DNA from: Saprospiraceae bacterium
Lineage (GTDB): Bacteria > Bacteroidota > Bacteroidia > Chitinophagales > Saprospiraceae
Direction: 5' to 3'
DNA length: 64,000 nucleotides
Assembly (NCBI GenBank): GCA_021739645.1
Contig: JAIPBL010000006.1
Coordinates: forward strand, 1-64,000
The position numbers and the translations under genes were made by a program. Below are positions 1 through 9,044 of the stretch, piece after piece. A model generated the notes under the pieces. It was not told the DNA's origin and ran no database searches. It saw only the letters and a program-made list of their open reading frames with translations. Numbering within the stretch: position 1 is the stretch's first letter; each line of letters begins with the position of its first letter.

Positions 1-2132
1 TAAATACCAGCGGATAGGTGGCCGTAGTTGGTCTGGTTGTGCTGGTTGGCCAGCACTTCCCGGTGCAGCAGCTTGCCGCTGGCATCGAAAATGCGCAGGG
101 TGGCGGTGCCTTCCTGTTCCGCAGCGAAGTCCACGTTCAGCAGGCCATCCTTCACGGGGTTGGGATAGACGGCAATGCCATTGGTGCTGCCCTCCATCAT
201 CACGGAGCGGATGTCGGAGTATTCCATTTTACCGTCAAAATCCACCTGCCGCAGGCGGTAGTAGTTCACGCCGGGCAGCGGCTGCTCGTCGGTGTAGGCG
301 TAGGATTGCTCCGCTTGGGTGGTGCCGTGGCCGGGCACGAAAGAGAGGGTTTCCCAATTCCTGCCATCGCTGCTGCGCTCGATGTCGAAGCCTTCGTTGT
401 TGAGTTCGGAGGCGGTGCGCCAGGTGAGCAGGGCGGCATCCCTGTTTTGCCTTTCTGCCTGAAAGCTTACCAGCTCCACGGGCAACACTACGAATTGCAG
501 CGATACTTCCCCCGCATTGGGGCTGTCGTATGCCAGTGACCAGCCTGATGGCAATGGCGGGTTGACGGTGGCAAAAGTGCCAGAAATGCTCGTTGCATCC
601 AGGAAAGTTATGACATCCCCATTGGTGGGCGAGTAACCGATAGTGACATCAAGCGTGCCACCCAAAGTTGCAGTACCGGTGACGGTAAGGCGGTCGAACT
701 GCGAGCAGGCCGTCGTACCGTTCACTTCTATCGTGATGGTGCCGTTGTTGGTGAGGCCGCTGCCGAAGGCAATGCAGCCGGGCGAGGCACCGGGGCTGAT
801 GGTGCCGTCAGCGGCATTGGTGAAGAGGCTGCCCGTAATGGTGCTGCTCGCCCCGCTTGCCGTGTTGTTTACGGTGCCGTGGTTGGTGATACCGTTGGTC
901 GAAACGGTCAGGGTCCTGCCATCTCCTATGGAAAGTGTGGCCGTAGCCTCGATGGCCAGTTCTTTGCACATGCCATCTCCGGATGACAGGCTGACCGTGT
1001 GTCCTGATTTGAGAATAGGAGCATCCGAGGAACCGGGGGCTTGGTATTGCATCCATGTGAGGGGAAGCGGCCAGTCGCCACTTTGGGCGCTTTCGAAAGT
1101 GGTGCCAGGACCCGTGCAATCTTGGCTATCGCCGGTAAAGGTCCATCCTTTGGGCACGTCGAGGTTGTATCGGGCGTTTGCTCCACTACAATACTTTAGG
1201 CCACTTACCCCGATGCTCCGATTCGACGGCGTGGAAGGATTGTTGTTCCACCCGATGAGGGTGGCATCGTAGTTGGCCACTGACATGCCGCAGTTGTTGA
1301 ATGTGCTACCCAAATTGACAGCAGGATGCAAAGTCCAGGTGCCGAGGTTTTGGTTAAACGAGGTGGCACCGCTGAACATCAAGGTCATATTGGTCACGTT
1401 GGACACGTTCCAACCGCTCAGGTCGCCGTTGAACGAAGTGGCGCCCTGAAACACGCCAACCATGCCGATTACGCTTGTCACGTTCCAACCGTTCAGGTTG
1501 CCAGTAAACGAAGTGGCGCCATTAAACATGAGGTTCAAGCTGGTCACGCTGGTCACAGCCCAAGTGCTCAGGTCGCCGTTGAACGAAGTGGCATTTCTGA
1601 ACGTGCTATTCATGCTGGTCACGTTGGACACGTTCCAAGCGCTCAGGTTACCATTGAACGATGTGGCATTGTAGAACATTTGGGTCATACTGGTCACGCC
1701 GCTCAAATTGGGTGCATCGGTGGCCGAATAAGTCAGGTTGCTACATCCATAAAACGCATTCTCCATGCTCGTCTACGCAATGGCGCCCCATTGGTTAATG
1801 GATTTGATTTTACTTTTATCCCCACCATTGTTGAAATAAATCCTCGGAAAGGTGCCCCTGATGCGGATGGTATGCGTGCCAGCATTGGTGAAGGCATGAG
1901 TGGCATTGCCCGTGATGCCAAGTTCATCGAAGGTGCCGTCGCCGTCCCAATCCACATCGTAGTTGTACCCACTTCCCGTGGTCGGGATGGTGATGCTCTC
2001 GTTGGCCGTGGTCGTCTCCCAGGTGGTGATAAATTAGTCTTGCGCTAAAGCCATTTGTATCGTGAAAAGGAGGAGGATAAAACAACAGAGACAGGACTTT
2101 AGTATTTCCCTAAGGAGTAAAAGTTGATTCAT
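1..2132 (-). pseudogene. BspA-like surface protein with T9SS domain, two in-frame stops, 3' end outside window
   Basis: Reading minus from the ATG at 2132 gives a 31-residue signal peptide (MNQLLLLREI start, ending MALAQ), then a TAA at 2034-2036 after residue 32. The same frame then runs on as a typical DUF285/BspA protein (FITTWETT, a PKD-like D-W-D-G-D-G segment, then INQWGAIA), meets a TAG at 1773-1775 and continues openly to position 1. BspA proteins usually have Trp at the TAG position (AIAWTSM), so it looks like a TGG to TAG change. After it come about six ATSFNGDLSxWNV repeats (about 1330-1740), a beta-helix-like stretch and the beginning of a T9SS type A sorting domain (VYPNPVKDG). 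The role would be a cell-surface adhesin exported by Sec and T9SS. All parts share one frame, so two point changes explain the disruption. It is a young pseudogene or contains sequence errors. Confidence 0.8.
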
Positions 2133-2329
2133 TTCAATATTTTTTTAAGTGAATTATTTGCTGTTGTCAAACTGAAAAAGGAGAGCGCACAGGAATTCAC
2201 TTTAATTGAAATGAGTCTGCCCGTCTCTTTTTCTTATCTGGTTTTTTGAAGTGCTGGTTATTTGGTTGCACTTTCATTCAAAAAGGAATTCCATATCAGC
2301 TCTATATGATTGGATTATTCCGATAGACC

Positions 2330-2366
2330 AGAGGTGGGAACTGGAGAGGAGCAAAATCTCTCAAAA
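2330..2366 (-). promoter_or_regulatory. Eroded copy of the cluster promoter in front of the disrupted BspA gene
   Basis: This segment parallels 4768-4825: a GAGGTGGGAA block (in place of AAGGTGGGAA) and a CTCAAAATGAGCG block. Only one degenerate half-site remains where the 4.8-kb copy has two half-sites 21 bp apart. The -7-like box reads CACCTCTG instead of CACCTTTG on the minus strand. The loss of promoter quality fits the disrupted state of the gene it would serve. Confidence 0.35.
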
Positions 2367-2373
2367 TGAGCGT

Positions 2374-2406
2374 AATCCTCCGGGGGTTTTGAGGCCCCGG
2401 AGGATT
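2374..2406. repeat. Inverted repeat AATCCTCCGGGG, copy 1
   Basis: AATCCTCCGGGG pairs with CCCCGGAGGATT around a short loop. The same hairpin with the same left flank (CAAAATGAGCG) recurs at 4830-4869. It lies between the terminator of the adhesin gene at 2.4-4.5 kb and the next gene on the minus strand. Confidence 0.75.
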
Positions 2407-2412
2407 AAAGAA

Positions 2413-2441
2413 GGGTGGTGAACCGAGTCAGGGTTCACCCC
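2413..2441 (-). terminator. Rho-independent terminator of the LRR/TSP3 adhesin gene
   Basis: On the minus strand a stem of GGGGTGAACC and GGTTCACCACCC is followed by TTCTTT, about 17 bases past the stop codon of the gene ending at 2458. Confidence 0.6.
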
Positions 2442-2457
2442 TCAAACCCATTTTTTG

Positions 2458-4506
2458 TTATCTGGCAATGACCAGCCTTTTCGTCAGTGGTTCGCCGTTG
2501 GAAGTGACCGAAACAAGGTAGATGCCGTTCCGGAAAGTCCCGTTGTTCAAGTCCAGTTGCAGGGCATCATGTCCATTTTCCAGTTGCTGTGACCAAACGA
2601 CACGGCCCAGATGGTCGAAAATGTTCAGTGTTGCCTCGCCTTCCAGGCCGTGCAGGTGGACGTTCACCTTGCCGCTGGCCGGGTTCGGGAAGAGTTCAAG
2701 TTCCAATGTCTCGAATTGGCTGGTATTCAGGCCGCTGTTAGGTGGTGCAACCATCTGTTGGGTGTTGCACGTGCAAGGGCCGAGGTAGTCGCCGTGGTTG
2801 AGGTGGGACTGAACGGCGTTCGGGCTGATGCAGTTGGTATGCGGGTTGTTGCTACCGTGGCAGACCAGTACCTTGTTGTTGTTGTTGCCACATTTCCACG
2901 ATGCAGGCAGGTTCTGGAATCCCGTGTAAGTGTAGTTGTCAATGAGCGGCTCTGAGTCGCAATTGTCGGTGATGCCGTCGTCGTCGTCGTCGGTGTCGCA
3001 AACGTCGCCGTCGCCGTCAGCATCATTGTCCTCCTGGCCGGGGTTCGCAGTTGCCGGGCAGTTGTCAACGTCGCCACACACACCGTCGCCGTCAGCATCG
3101 TTGTCAGCATCAAATGGACATGCATCCACGCAGTCGGCGATGCCGTCGGTGTCCGAGTCAGCGAAGCCTTCGTCGGTGTCTCCATCGAGGTCGTTGTCTG
3201 TTCCATCGCAGACCTCGCAGGTGGAGTTTGCATTCAATGGGTCGGAGCCGCAAGCCACCTCGTCATCATCATTAGTGCTGTCGTTGTCGTCGTCGTCGTC
3301 ACAAACATCGCCGTCGCCGTCAGCATCATTGTCCTCTTGGCCTGGGTTCGCAGTTGCCGGGCAGTTGTCGGTATTATTTGCCACATAATTGGCGGGCTGG
3401 GCGCAGGCCATCTGGCTGACAGCCGGGTCTCCAAACCCATCACCATCGGTATCGGCATACCAGGTAGTGGCTGCATCGCCCGTTCCCTGGATGTCAAAAT
3501 TATAGGGGTTTTCATCGCCGTCGTTGTTGCTGATAGAGACGCTGGCCGTACGCAGCCCGGGGGCAGAGGGGTCGAACTGGATGGTGAAGGTGGTATTCCC
3601 ACTACCTGCCGCCACCGGGGACACTGGCTGCGCAGTGACCGTGAAGTCAACGGCGTGGGCGCCGCTGATGGCCACTTTGGGCGTGCCGTCCAGCAGGAGG
3701 TTGGCTGTTCCGGTATTTTTGATGGTATAGGTGAAGGACTTCGTGGCGGTTGTCACACAGACATTGCCGAAGTCGGTGTCGTTGGTGGTGGAGGGGGTGG
3801 TACTGCCGTCGGCGATGGGGTCGCCGCTTGCATCGGTGAGGTCCATTTCCGGCAGGGCCGGCGCACAGGCCGCTTCCACGGCTGGCCGGTCGGCGCAGTT
3901 GGTCGCATTGCCGTAGATTTCAGCATAGTTGCTTGGCACAGCCAGGTAATCACAGATGGACTGCACCTCGCAGGTGGAGAGGTTGGGGTTGTCATATAAA
4001 TAAAGGTAGCTTGGGTTAATATTTTCCAACCCCGTCAAACTTGTCAGGGAGGGGTTGGCGTTAATTTGAAGGCCCGACACCGAGGTAATCGCACCCAGTC
4101 CCGTTAAACTTGTCAGGGCGCTGTTGCCGGTAATATAAAGGGCTAATACCGAGGTGAGCGCATCCAATCCCGTCAAACTTGTCAGGGAGGTGTTGCCGCC
4201 AATAATAAGGACTCCCCCGACGGTGGTCAGTCCCGAAAGGCCATTGAGATTTGTTATGTCCATCTCAGCAATATAAAAGTTTCCGTTTACGGTGGTCAGT
4301 CCCGAAAGGCTATTGAGATTTGTTATGTCGCTTCCATAAATTGTAAGGCTCCCGTCGATAATGCTGCAGCCACTGTGGAAACCAAAGTAATCTAGATCAT
4401 CCTGTGTGTAGAACGTAAAATCTCCACCACAGGTCTGCGCCGAGGCAAACTGGCCGTGGGTGGCCAACAAGAAAGTAAGCGATAGAAGGTAAATGTGTTT
4501 TTTCAT
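2458..4506 (-). CDS. T9SS-sorted adhesin with LRR-like, choice-of-anchor D and thrombospondin type 3 repeats
   Basis: About 682 residues. The ATG at 4506 gives a clean signal peptide ([14 protein letters not shown] ending FASAQ); an ATG three codons upstream is also possible. Domains in order: receptor-L/leucine-rich-like repeats (LTSLTGLxxLTSV units, about 30-210); a choice-of-anchor D/Hydin-like beta-sandwich (about 220-345, with FTYTIKNTG and [10 protein letters not shown]); calcium-binding thrombospondin type 3 repeats (about 350-520, D-x-D-x-D-G-D and [15 protein letters not shown]); and a T9SS type A sorting domain ([14 protein letters not shown], ending LTKRLVIAR). Expected to be exported by Sec, moved across the outer membrane by T9SS and anchored on the surface. 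The binding partner is unknown. Its promoter (4768-4825) has the paired direct repeats described separately. Confidence 0.85.
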   Translation of the reverse strand: MKKHIYLLSLTFLLATHGQFASAQTCGGDFTFYTQDDLDYFGFHSGCSIIDGSLTIYGSDITNLNSLSGLTTVNGNFYIAEMDITNLNGLSGLTTVGGVLIIGGNTSLTSLTGLDALTSVLALYITGNSALTSLTGLGAITSVSGLQINANPSLTSLTGLENINPSYLYLYDNPNLSTCEVQSICDYLAVPSNYAEIYGNATNCADRPAVEAACAPALPEMDLTDASGDPIADGSTTPSTTNDTDFGNVCVTTATKSFTYTIKNTGTANLLLDGTPKVAISGAHAVDFTVTAQPVSPVAAGSGNTTFTIQFDPSAPGLRTASVSISNNDGDENPYNFDIQGTGDAATTWYADTDGDGFGDPAVSQMACAQPANYVANNTDNCPATANPGQEDNDADGDGDVCDDDDDNDSTNDDDEVACGSDPLNANSTCEVCDGTDNDLDGDTDEGFADSDTDGIADCVDACPFDADNDADGDGVCGDVDNCPATANPGQEDNDADGDGDVCDTDDDDDGITDNCDSEPLIDNYTYTGFQNLPASWKCGNNNNKVLVCHGSNNPHTNCISPNAVQSHLNHGDYLGPCTCNTQQMVAPPNSGLNTSQFETLELELFPNPASGKVNVHLHGLEGEATLNIFDHLGRVVWSQQLENGHDALQLDLNNGTFRNGIYLVSVTSNGEPLTKRLVIAR

Positions 4507-4767
4507 GTCGTACATTTTTAAAAGTGAAAAAGGTTAGTGTTGTTTTCAAAAGCCGCTGTGCGGGCAGGTATTCACTTTAAACTTGTGAGTCTGTCCGCCC
4601 CGGTGCTTTTCTGTTTTTTGTCAATTTGTTTTTGGTTCTTTCGGGCATAGCACGGCCAGGGCATGGCCGGGGTCTTTACCTGCATCGGGAAGCAGGGCAA
4701 ACCACCAATGTTTTTTAGTGGAAATTTTTAAATGCTGCCTGGGTCATTTTCTCTCTGGAAGACAAAG

Positions 4768-4825
4768 CAAAGGTGGGAAGTAGTGGCGGTAGAAATCGGT
4801 CAAATGTTTGTCGAAATCGGTCAAA
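4768..4825 (-). promoter_or_regulatory. Promoter with 21-bp-spaced direct repeats (candidate AraC-type operator)
   Basis: Reading minus, two copies of TTTGACCGATTTC start exactly 21 bp apart (4813-4825 and 4792-4804). They are followed after 16 bp by CACCTTTG (4775-4768), a variant of the Bacteroidota TAnnTTTG -7 box. The near copy covers the -33 region, the usual position for an AraC-family activator. The adhesin start codon is about 260 bp downstream, implying a long leader. A related pair lies at 9513-9544. Confidence 0.5.
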
Positions 4826-4829
4826 ATGA

Positions 4830-4869
4830 GCGTAATCCTCCGGGGTTTTTGAGGCCCCGGAGGATTACG
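4830..4869. repeat. Inverted repeat AATCCTCCGGGG, copy 2
   Basis: GCGTAATCCTCCGGGG pairs with CCCCGGAGGATTACGC. This is a longer and cleaner version of the hairpin at 2374-2406, with the same flank on one side. Confidence 0.75.
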
Positions 4870-4882
4870 CCACATGGAAAAG

Positions 4883-4915
4883 AAGGGCGGCAAAACCGTT
4901 GGGACCGCCGCCCTT
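4883..4915 (-). terminator. Rho-independent terminator downstream of the propeller/Ig gene
   Basis: On the minus strand AAGGGCGGC pairs with GCCGCCCTT, followed by CTTTTCC. It corresponds in position and design to the terminator at 2413-2441. Confidence 0.6.
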
Positions 4916-4929
4916 CAAACCCATTTTTA

Positions 4930-5037
4930 TCACTTCGCAATCACCAGTCGCTTGGTCAGCATTTCACCTTGTGAAACGACTGAAACTAGGTAGATGCCAT
5001 TCTGGAAAACGGCATGTTTTAAGTCCAGTTGCTAAGG
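4930..5037 (-). pseudogene. Orphan T9SS C-terminal tail after the propeller/Ig gene
   Basis: Directly after the TAA at 5038-5040, in the same frame, come CCT, a TAG, then [18 protein letters not shown]..., ending LTKRLVIAK and TGA at 4930-4932. It is closely similar to the last 34 residues of the adhesin ending at 2458 ([27 protein letters not shown]). The gene upstream already has a complete sorting domain of another subtype, so this is a leftover second tail, not part of its product. It looks like a scar from exchange or fusion of sorting domains. Confidence 0.75.
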
Positions 5038-6579
5038 TTACTCCTTCACCACCTTTGCACTGCCCCATTCCCCATTGCCGAGGCCAACGAGCAGGGTGTA
5101 CATGCCGCTGGGCAAGTGGGAGAGGTCAACCTGCTGGCTGCCCTTTTGCGACAGCACCAGCCTGCCGAGGCTGTCCACCACCTTGATGGCCTCGGGCTGG
5201 ATGCCCTGTATCTCGACCATGCCGGAGGTTGGATTGGGGGCTACTACCACTTGCAGGCTGGAAAGGTCATGCACAGCGGAAGGCTGTCCCGATACCCAAA
5301 TATTTTGCTGCGCAGTATTGGTGCAGCCGTTTGCAGCGGTATAGGTGTATTTGATTGTGTTATCAAGATTCACTGTCACGTTTCCGTTGAAGCTGAAGGT
5401 CATTCCATTTCCATCATCGTTGATTTCTGCGTATGGATCCGAATAAACGCCGCCAGCAGGTGTTCCTCCGCCATTGATGCCCATTTGCGGCATGGCCTGG
5501 GTCATGTAAAAGGTATCCATGGGCAGGTTGATGGTGACGGTGGGTGGTGCGACGACCGTGAGGGTGGAAGTGGCCGTTGAGCCATTGATGGCCGTGTAGG
5601 TGACGGTGTAGGTGCCGGGGCCGCCCGCTGCGGCCGGGTTGAAGGCAAAGGTTTCGCCGTTGCCATTGTTGGTCACGCCAGGGCCGGAGTAGCTGCCGCC
5701 GGTGGGGGAGGCGCCGCCAAGGTCGGTGGGCACGGCGTTTGCGCAGATATTCCCAATATTGGAAAAAGAAGGGTTGGCAATTGCAAGTTTGGATACTTTG
5801 CCGACTAATTCTTGTGAAAAATACATATCAATGCCGTCAAACACAGTTAATGATGGCTTTGAAAGCCCCGTGACTATTGCTTCAGGAGTAGGGTTTGTTT
5901 CAGTAATATCAATTCTCAGGATTCGAGTGCCATTAGCCTCTGAAATGTACAGGAAATTACCATTCAGGGTAAGACCATTGGGCCCACTAAGATTGCTGAC
6001 TACTGTCACTGCCGTTGGATTTGGAACACCGAGGGTAAACTTCTTAACCCTTGTTCCAGATAATGATTCAGCAAAATACAGTTCATTGCCTTTGATTACC
6101 ATTCCACCAACTTCGCAGCCAGAGATGACATCCGTTACTGTAGCAGGGTTGTTAATGTTTACTTTCTTAATTCCGCCTGCTCCCCACATGTAACTGATGT
6201 ACAAATCATCTCCAGCCAACAACAAGCCTTCTGCTCCGGGGATATTTGATACAAAAACTTCTACCGTTGGGGTGGGCTGGGTTAAGTCTATCTTATATGT
6301 ACTGCCGGAAGAAGCAGAGTTTACATACAAATCATTTCCATTTAGCAGCAAGCCAGTTGGATTGAAAATACCTGATACAAATGTTGTGGCAATAGGGTTC
6401 GTTTGTGATATGTCAATACTTGAAACTTTGTTGCCATAATACTCGCTTACGAATAAAGTGTTCCCACCTAATGCCACTCCTACTGGGTTGTCGAAACCTG
6501 AAGCAATATCAACGACTTGAGAAAAGCTGCTCATCGCCATCAAACAAAAAGCCATCAAAAAAGTAAATCTGTTTTTCAT
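5038..6579 (-). CDS. Secreted beta-propeller and Ig-like protein with T9SS sorting domain
   Basis: 513 residues. Signal peptide MKNRFTFLMAFCLMAMSSFSQ. Residues about 25-270 form repeated blades (VALGGNTLFVSEYYGNKVSSIDI, LLLNGNDLYVNSASSG, LTLNGNFLYISEANGTRILRIDI), like NHL/SMP-30 propellers. Two Ig/SprB-like segments follow (about 280-430, TPTGGSYSGPGV and TYTVTYTA), then a T9SS type A sorting domain (VAPNPTSGMVEIQGI, ending SAKVVKE). Probably surface-exposed or released; the ligand is unknown. The 5' leader shares about 30 bases with that of the gene starting at 9018. Confidence 0.8.
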   Translation of the reverse strand: MKNRFTFLMAFCLMAMSSFSQVVDIASGFDNPVGVALGGNTLFVSEYYGNKVSSIDISQTNPIATTFVSGIFNPTGLLLNGNDLYVNSASSGSTYKIDLTQPTPTVEVFVSNIPGAEGLLLAGDDLYISYMWGAGGIKKVNINNPATVTDVISGCEVGGMVIKGNELYFAESLSGTRVKKFTLGVPNPTAVTVVSNLSGPNGLTLNGNFLYISEANGTRILRIDITETNPTPEAIVTGLSKPSLTVFDGIDMYFSQELVGKVSKLAIANPSFSNIGNICANAVPTDLGGASPTGGSYSGPGVTNNGNGETFAFNPAAAGGPGTYTVTYTAINGSTATSTLTVVAPPTVTINLPMDTFYMTQAMPQMGINGGGTPAGGVYSDPYAEINDDGNGMTFSFNGNVTVNLDNTIKYTYTAANGCTNTAQQNIWVSGQPSAVHDLSSLQVVVAPNPTSGMVEIQGIQPEAIKVVDSLGRLVLSQKGSQQVDLSHLPSGMYTLLVGLGNGEWGSAKVVKE

Positions 6580-6606
6580 TGTAAAAATTTTAAAATAAAA
6601 AGTGAA

Positions 6607-6637
6607 TGCCTACTCTTTCCAGGATTTTCGGCTAACT
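6607..6637 (-). promoter_or_regulatory. Shared 5' leader block, copy 1
   Basis: The forward text TGCCTACTCTTTCC then AGGATTTTCGGC recurs almost exactly at 9045-9070. Each copy lies 27-28 bases upstream of the start codon of a secreted-protein gene (starts at 6579 and 9018). The function is unknown: leader regulation or a duplicated promoter segment are possible. Confidence 0.4.
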
Positions 6638-6662
6638 CCTTTTTGGTTTTTAGGCTACAAGC

Positions 6663-7580
6663 TCAGAGCTGCACATGGCCAATGACCCGCCCGTTCAGCG
6701 GCTGCACGGGGCGGTAGTTGTGGTTCAGCAACTTGGTAAAAGCCTCGATTTCGGCGGCGGTGGCCTGCACCTTGTTTTCCATCATTATCCACGTCACCGT
6801 TTCCGAGCAGGGGGGCGTGGTCAGGGAACCGGAGTAGGTGAAGTAGCTTTTGTTAGCGGGCAGCAGGTCGAAGGCGTTGTAGAGCAGGTCATCGTTCACG
6901 TAGGGGGGCTGGGTGATATCCGTGGGCAGGTGGTCAACAAACTGCGCCAAGAACGGGTTGGAGGCACCCTCCTCGAACATGACCCCGAGCACGATGTACT
7001 CGTTTTTCCAGACGTTGCGGCAGACCAGGTGAGCTTCGAGCGGGGCGTGGTTGCCACCCACCTGGTGCTCGCTTTTGGCGTGGAAGTGGAACTGGCCGAG
7101 GGTGTATTGGTTGTCCAGGCCGTTTTCCGTCACGCCGTAGGTGAGGAAAGTGCCGGGCTCCTGCTCGAACTCGATGGTGTGTCCCTTGTGGATGATTTTG
7201 GTCGTGGTAGCTTCAAGTTGATCCAACACAAGGTCGGGCAAACTCGTGTTCAGCACAGCATTGACAATGTTGATGGGGCTTTGATGATTCCCGGAACAGC
7301 CTGTGCCACAGCACACATCATTCCAGCAGGCAGGTCCGCCGAAGTCATCGTAGCCCCATTCGTTGTTGGTGTTAGCCTCGTGGCAGGGGTCTTCCACTTC
7401 GCAGTTTGGCCCGGAAAAGCCATCCGGGCAAAAGCACGTGCCATCGGCGCAGGTGCCGCCGTTCTCGCAGGTGACGGAGGCGCAGGGGTCGGTTGGGGTG
7501 TCATCGTCTTTGCAGGCGGGTACCAACAGTACCAAACTTAGGAGGGCGGTGAATACGAATAGGGAATGCTGTTTTTTCAT
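6663..7580 (-). CDS. Alpha-class carbonic anhydrase lipoprotein with EGF-like module
   Basis: The ATG at 7580 is chosen because it begins a lipoprotein signal (MKKQHSLFVFTALLSL, lipobox LVPAC). The longer reading upstream has no signal. An EGF-like module follows (CENGGTCADGTCFCPDGFSG), then an alpha-carbonic anhydrase domain from WGYDDFGGPACW through QSPINIV. The zinc ligands are visible as QFHFHAKSEH (two His, about residues 162-164) and the third His in PLEAHLV; the SLTTPPCSE active-site loop is present. It would interconvert CO2 and bicarbonate in the periplasm or at the surface. The EGF-like module joined to the enzyme is unusual. Confidence 0.88.
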   Translation of the reverse strand: MKKQHSLFVFTALLSLVLLVPACKDDDTPTDPCASVTCENGGTCADGTCFCPDGFSGPNCEVEDPCHEANTNNEWGYDDFGGPACWNDVCCGTGCSGNHQSPINIVNAVLNTSLPDLVLDQLEATTTKIIHKGHTIEFEQEPGTFLTYGVTENGLDNQYTLGQFHFHAKSEHQVGGNHAPLEAHLVCRNVWKNEYIVLGVMFEEGASNPFLAQFVDHLPTDITQPPYVNDDLLYNAFDLLPANKSYFTYSGSLTTPPCSETVTWIMMENKVQATAAEIEAFTKLLNHNYRPVQPLNGRVIGHVQL

Positions 7581-7610
7581 GGTGCTAAAATTTAAAGTGG
7601 AAATGAAAAG

Positions 7611-7656
7611 CGCAGCGGTGGGCAGTTGACAGGATGTCCGCTGCCCGCCACTGCAC
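7611..7656. terminator. GC-rich inverted repeat between the crystallin-like and carbonic anhydrase genes
   Basis: GCAGCGGTGGGCAG pairs imperfectly with CTGCCCGCCACTGC. It sits just past the stop of the gene ending at 7666 on the minus strand and may end its transcript, although no T-run follows. Confidence 0.35.
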
Positions 7657-7665
7657 TTTTCCGGG

Positions 7666-9018
7666 TTACATTTTCTCGATGAGCCAGGAAGCATCCTGCT
7701 TGAACAGCTCGGAGCCATTGCTGGTATGGACGAACATGGCAAATCCAGAATGGCGAAGGTAATGGTCCGCAAATTTTACAGATTGGAAAGATCGGAAATT
7801 TCGCTCCTTGGCGCCCGGTGCGGAGGTCAGCGGCGACACTGACTTGAACTTGGCGCCTTCCGGCACCTTGCCGCCAGAAGCTTTTTCCAGGTGCACTTCT
7901 TTGTTGTCACGGGCGGTGAGGTACATATCGGCACCAGCGTTCGTCACTTTGAATGCATAGATGTCGCCGCCAAGGTCTATGCTTTGAATTTCCATCCATT
8001 TGGCGCTGCTGCCCAACTTGGCTTGGCTCAGGATGCGCCCCCTGCTGTCGCCGTTGTTCAATGCAAACCAGTAGGCGTCTTTGTCGCTTTTCCCTTCGCC
8101 GACGGAATAGGCAAGCACCTTGAACTTGCTAGGCAGCTCAACCGATGCTGACGAATTGCAACCGGGGTCTTTTTCCACCCTTATGGATGAAGCCTTGTCG
8201 TTGAAATTCAATTTTATCAAGTCGGGCGTATTTTCTGTGACGACCAACTTCTTTCCCCCGCCGTTGTCATGCTCATAAAGGGTAACTTTCCAGCATTTGC
8301 TAACTTTCAACGAACTGATTGCATCGTTCCCAATTGTGAAAGATTGGTAATTGGTCAAACCAGCTTTCAGACTTTGACTTTTACCACCATAATTGGTGTG
8401 CTGAAATATGGTCACTGGGAATTCGTCGGCTTGTTCGGGCTCAATCTCCGTCCCGTTCACCTTGATATTGATGCCAGACAATGTGTTCCTATCTGCACAA
8501 TCGTCGAACTGGACAATTACGATTCGATTGGAGCCATTGACTATTTTATCTTTCAGGTTAACGTTTCCTGTATTGTCCCTACTGTTGCTTATAATCAAAT
8601 CTGATGCTGGGTCGAAAGTGCCGTTTTGGGATTTAGTATTGAAAATGTAAATCCTTGCGCCATCGTCGGCTTTGTCGTAAGACACATTGAACTTATCCAC
8701 CTTCGTGTTGGCAGGTATGTTCACGGTAGTCTGGAAATAGGTAAAGTCTAATTGTTCCCTGCACCGAACTGTGGATGACCTATCAATGAACACATCGCCA
8801 ACACTGTTTTTTGGTGCTGCTTTCCAACCATTGTCGTCTTGGGCGGGTATCTTGGCCTTTTCGTAGGCACTTGGATCACCATTACGGGGATTAGCGTGGC
8901 TGACGACGCCTTCCTTGCCCTCATGGATTTGCCAGGGGCTTACTGTGATTTGAGCCATTAAAACTGAATGGCCAAGGATGAGGGTGAAAATGAACATGAA
9001 TGATTTAATCTCTTTCAT
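7666..9018 (-). CDS. Secreted beta/gamma-crystallin and AbfB-like beta-trefoil protein
   Basis: The start at 9018 gives a signal peptide (MKEIKSFMFIFTLILGHSVLMAQ); upstream in-frame residues look non-coding and overlap the shared leader block. About residues 25-195 form an N-terminal beta domain (PANTKVDKFNVSYDKADDGARIYIF). About 200-285 is a beta/gamma-crystallin domain: VTIFQHTNYGGKSQSL and VTLYEHDNGGGKKLVV with calcium-site motifs NDAISS and NDKASS. The C-terminal 150 residues look like a beta-trefoil of the AbfB type (RSFQSVKFADHYLRH, ELFKQDASWLI). No T9SS tail is visible. A calcium- and sugar-binding extracellular role is inferred. Confidence 0.7.
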   Translation of the reverse strand: MKEIKSFMFIFTLILGHSVLMAQITVSPWQIHEGKEGVVSHANPRNGDPSAYEKAKIPAQDDNGWKAAPKNSVGDVFIDRSSTVRCREQLDFTYFQTTVNIPANTKVDKFNVSYDKADDGARIYIFNTKSQNGTFDPASDLIISNSRDNTGNVNLKDKIVNGSNRIVIVQFDDCADRNTLSGINIKVNGTEIEPEQADEFPVTIFQHTNYGGKSQSLKAGLTNYQSFTIGNDAISSLKVSKCWKVTLYEHDNGGGKKLVVTENTPDLIKLNFNDKASSIRVEKDPGCNSSASVELPSKFKVLAYSVGEGKSDKDAYWFALNNGDSRGRILSQAKLGSSAKWMEIQSIDLGGDIYAFKVTNAGADMYLTARDNKEVHLEKASGGKVPEGAKFKSVSPLTSAPGAKERNFRSFQSVKFADHYLRHSGFAMFVHTSNGSELFKQDASWLIEKM

Positions 9019-9044
9019 TTCTTTAAGATTTAAAGTGCTTTTAT

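Noticed and set aside
1773-2036. Stop-codon reassignment or readthrough explaining the in-frame TAA and TAG
   Set aside because: Both TAA and TAG are used as normal stops by many genes in the window, and the two stops replace different residues.
7581-7772. Longer start of the carbonic anhydrase gene at 7772
   Set aside because: The extra residues overlap the end of the upstream gene and the inverted repeat; the lipoprotein signal begins at 7580.
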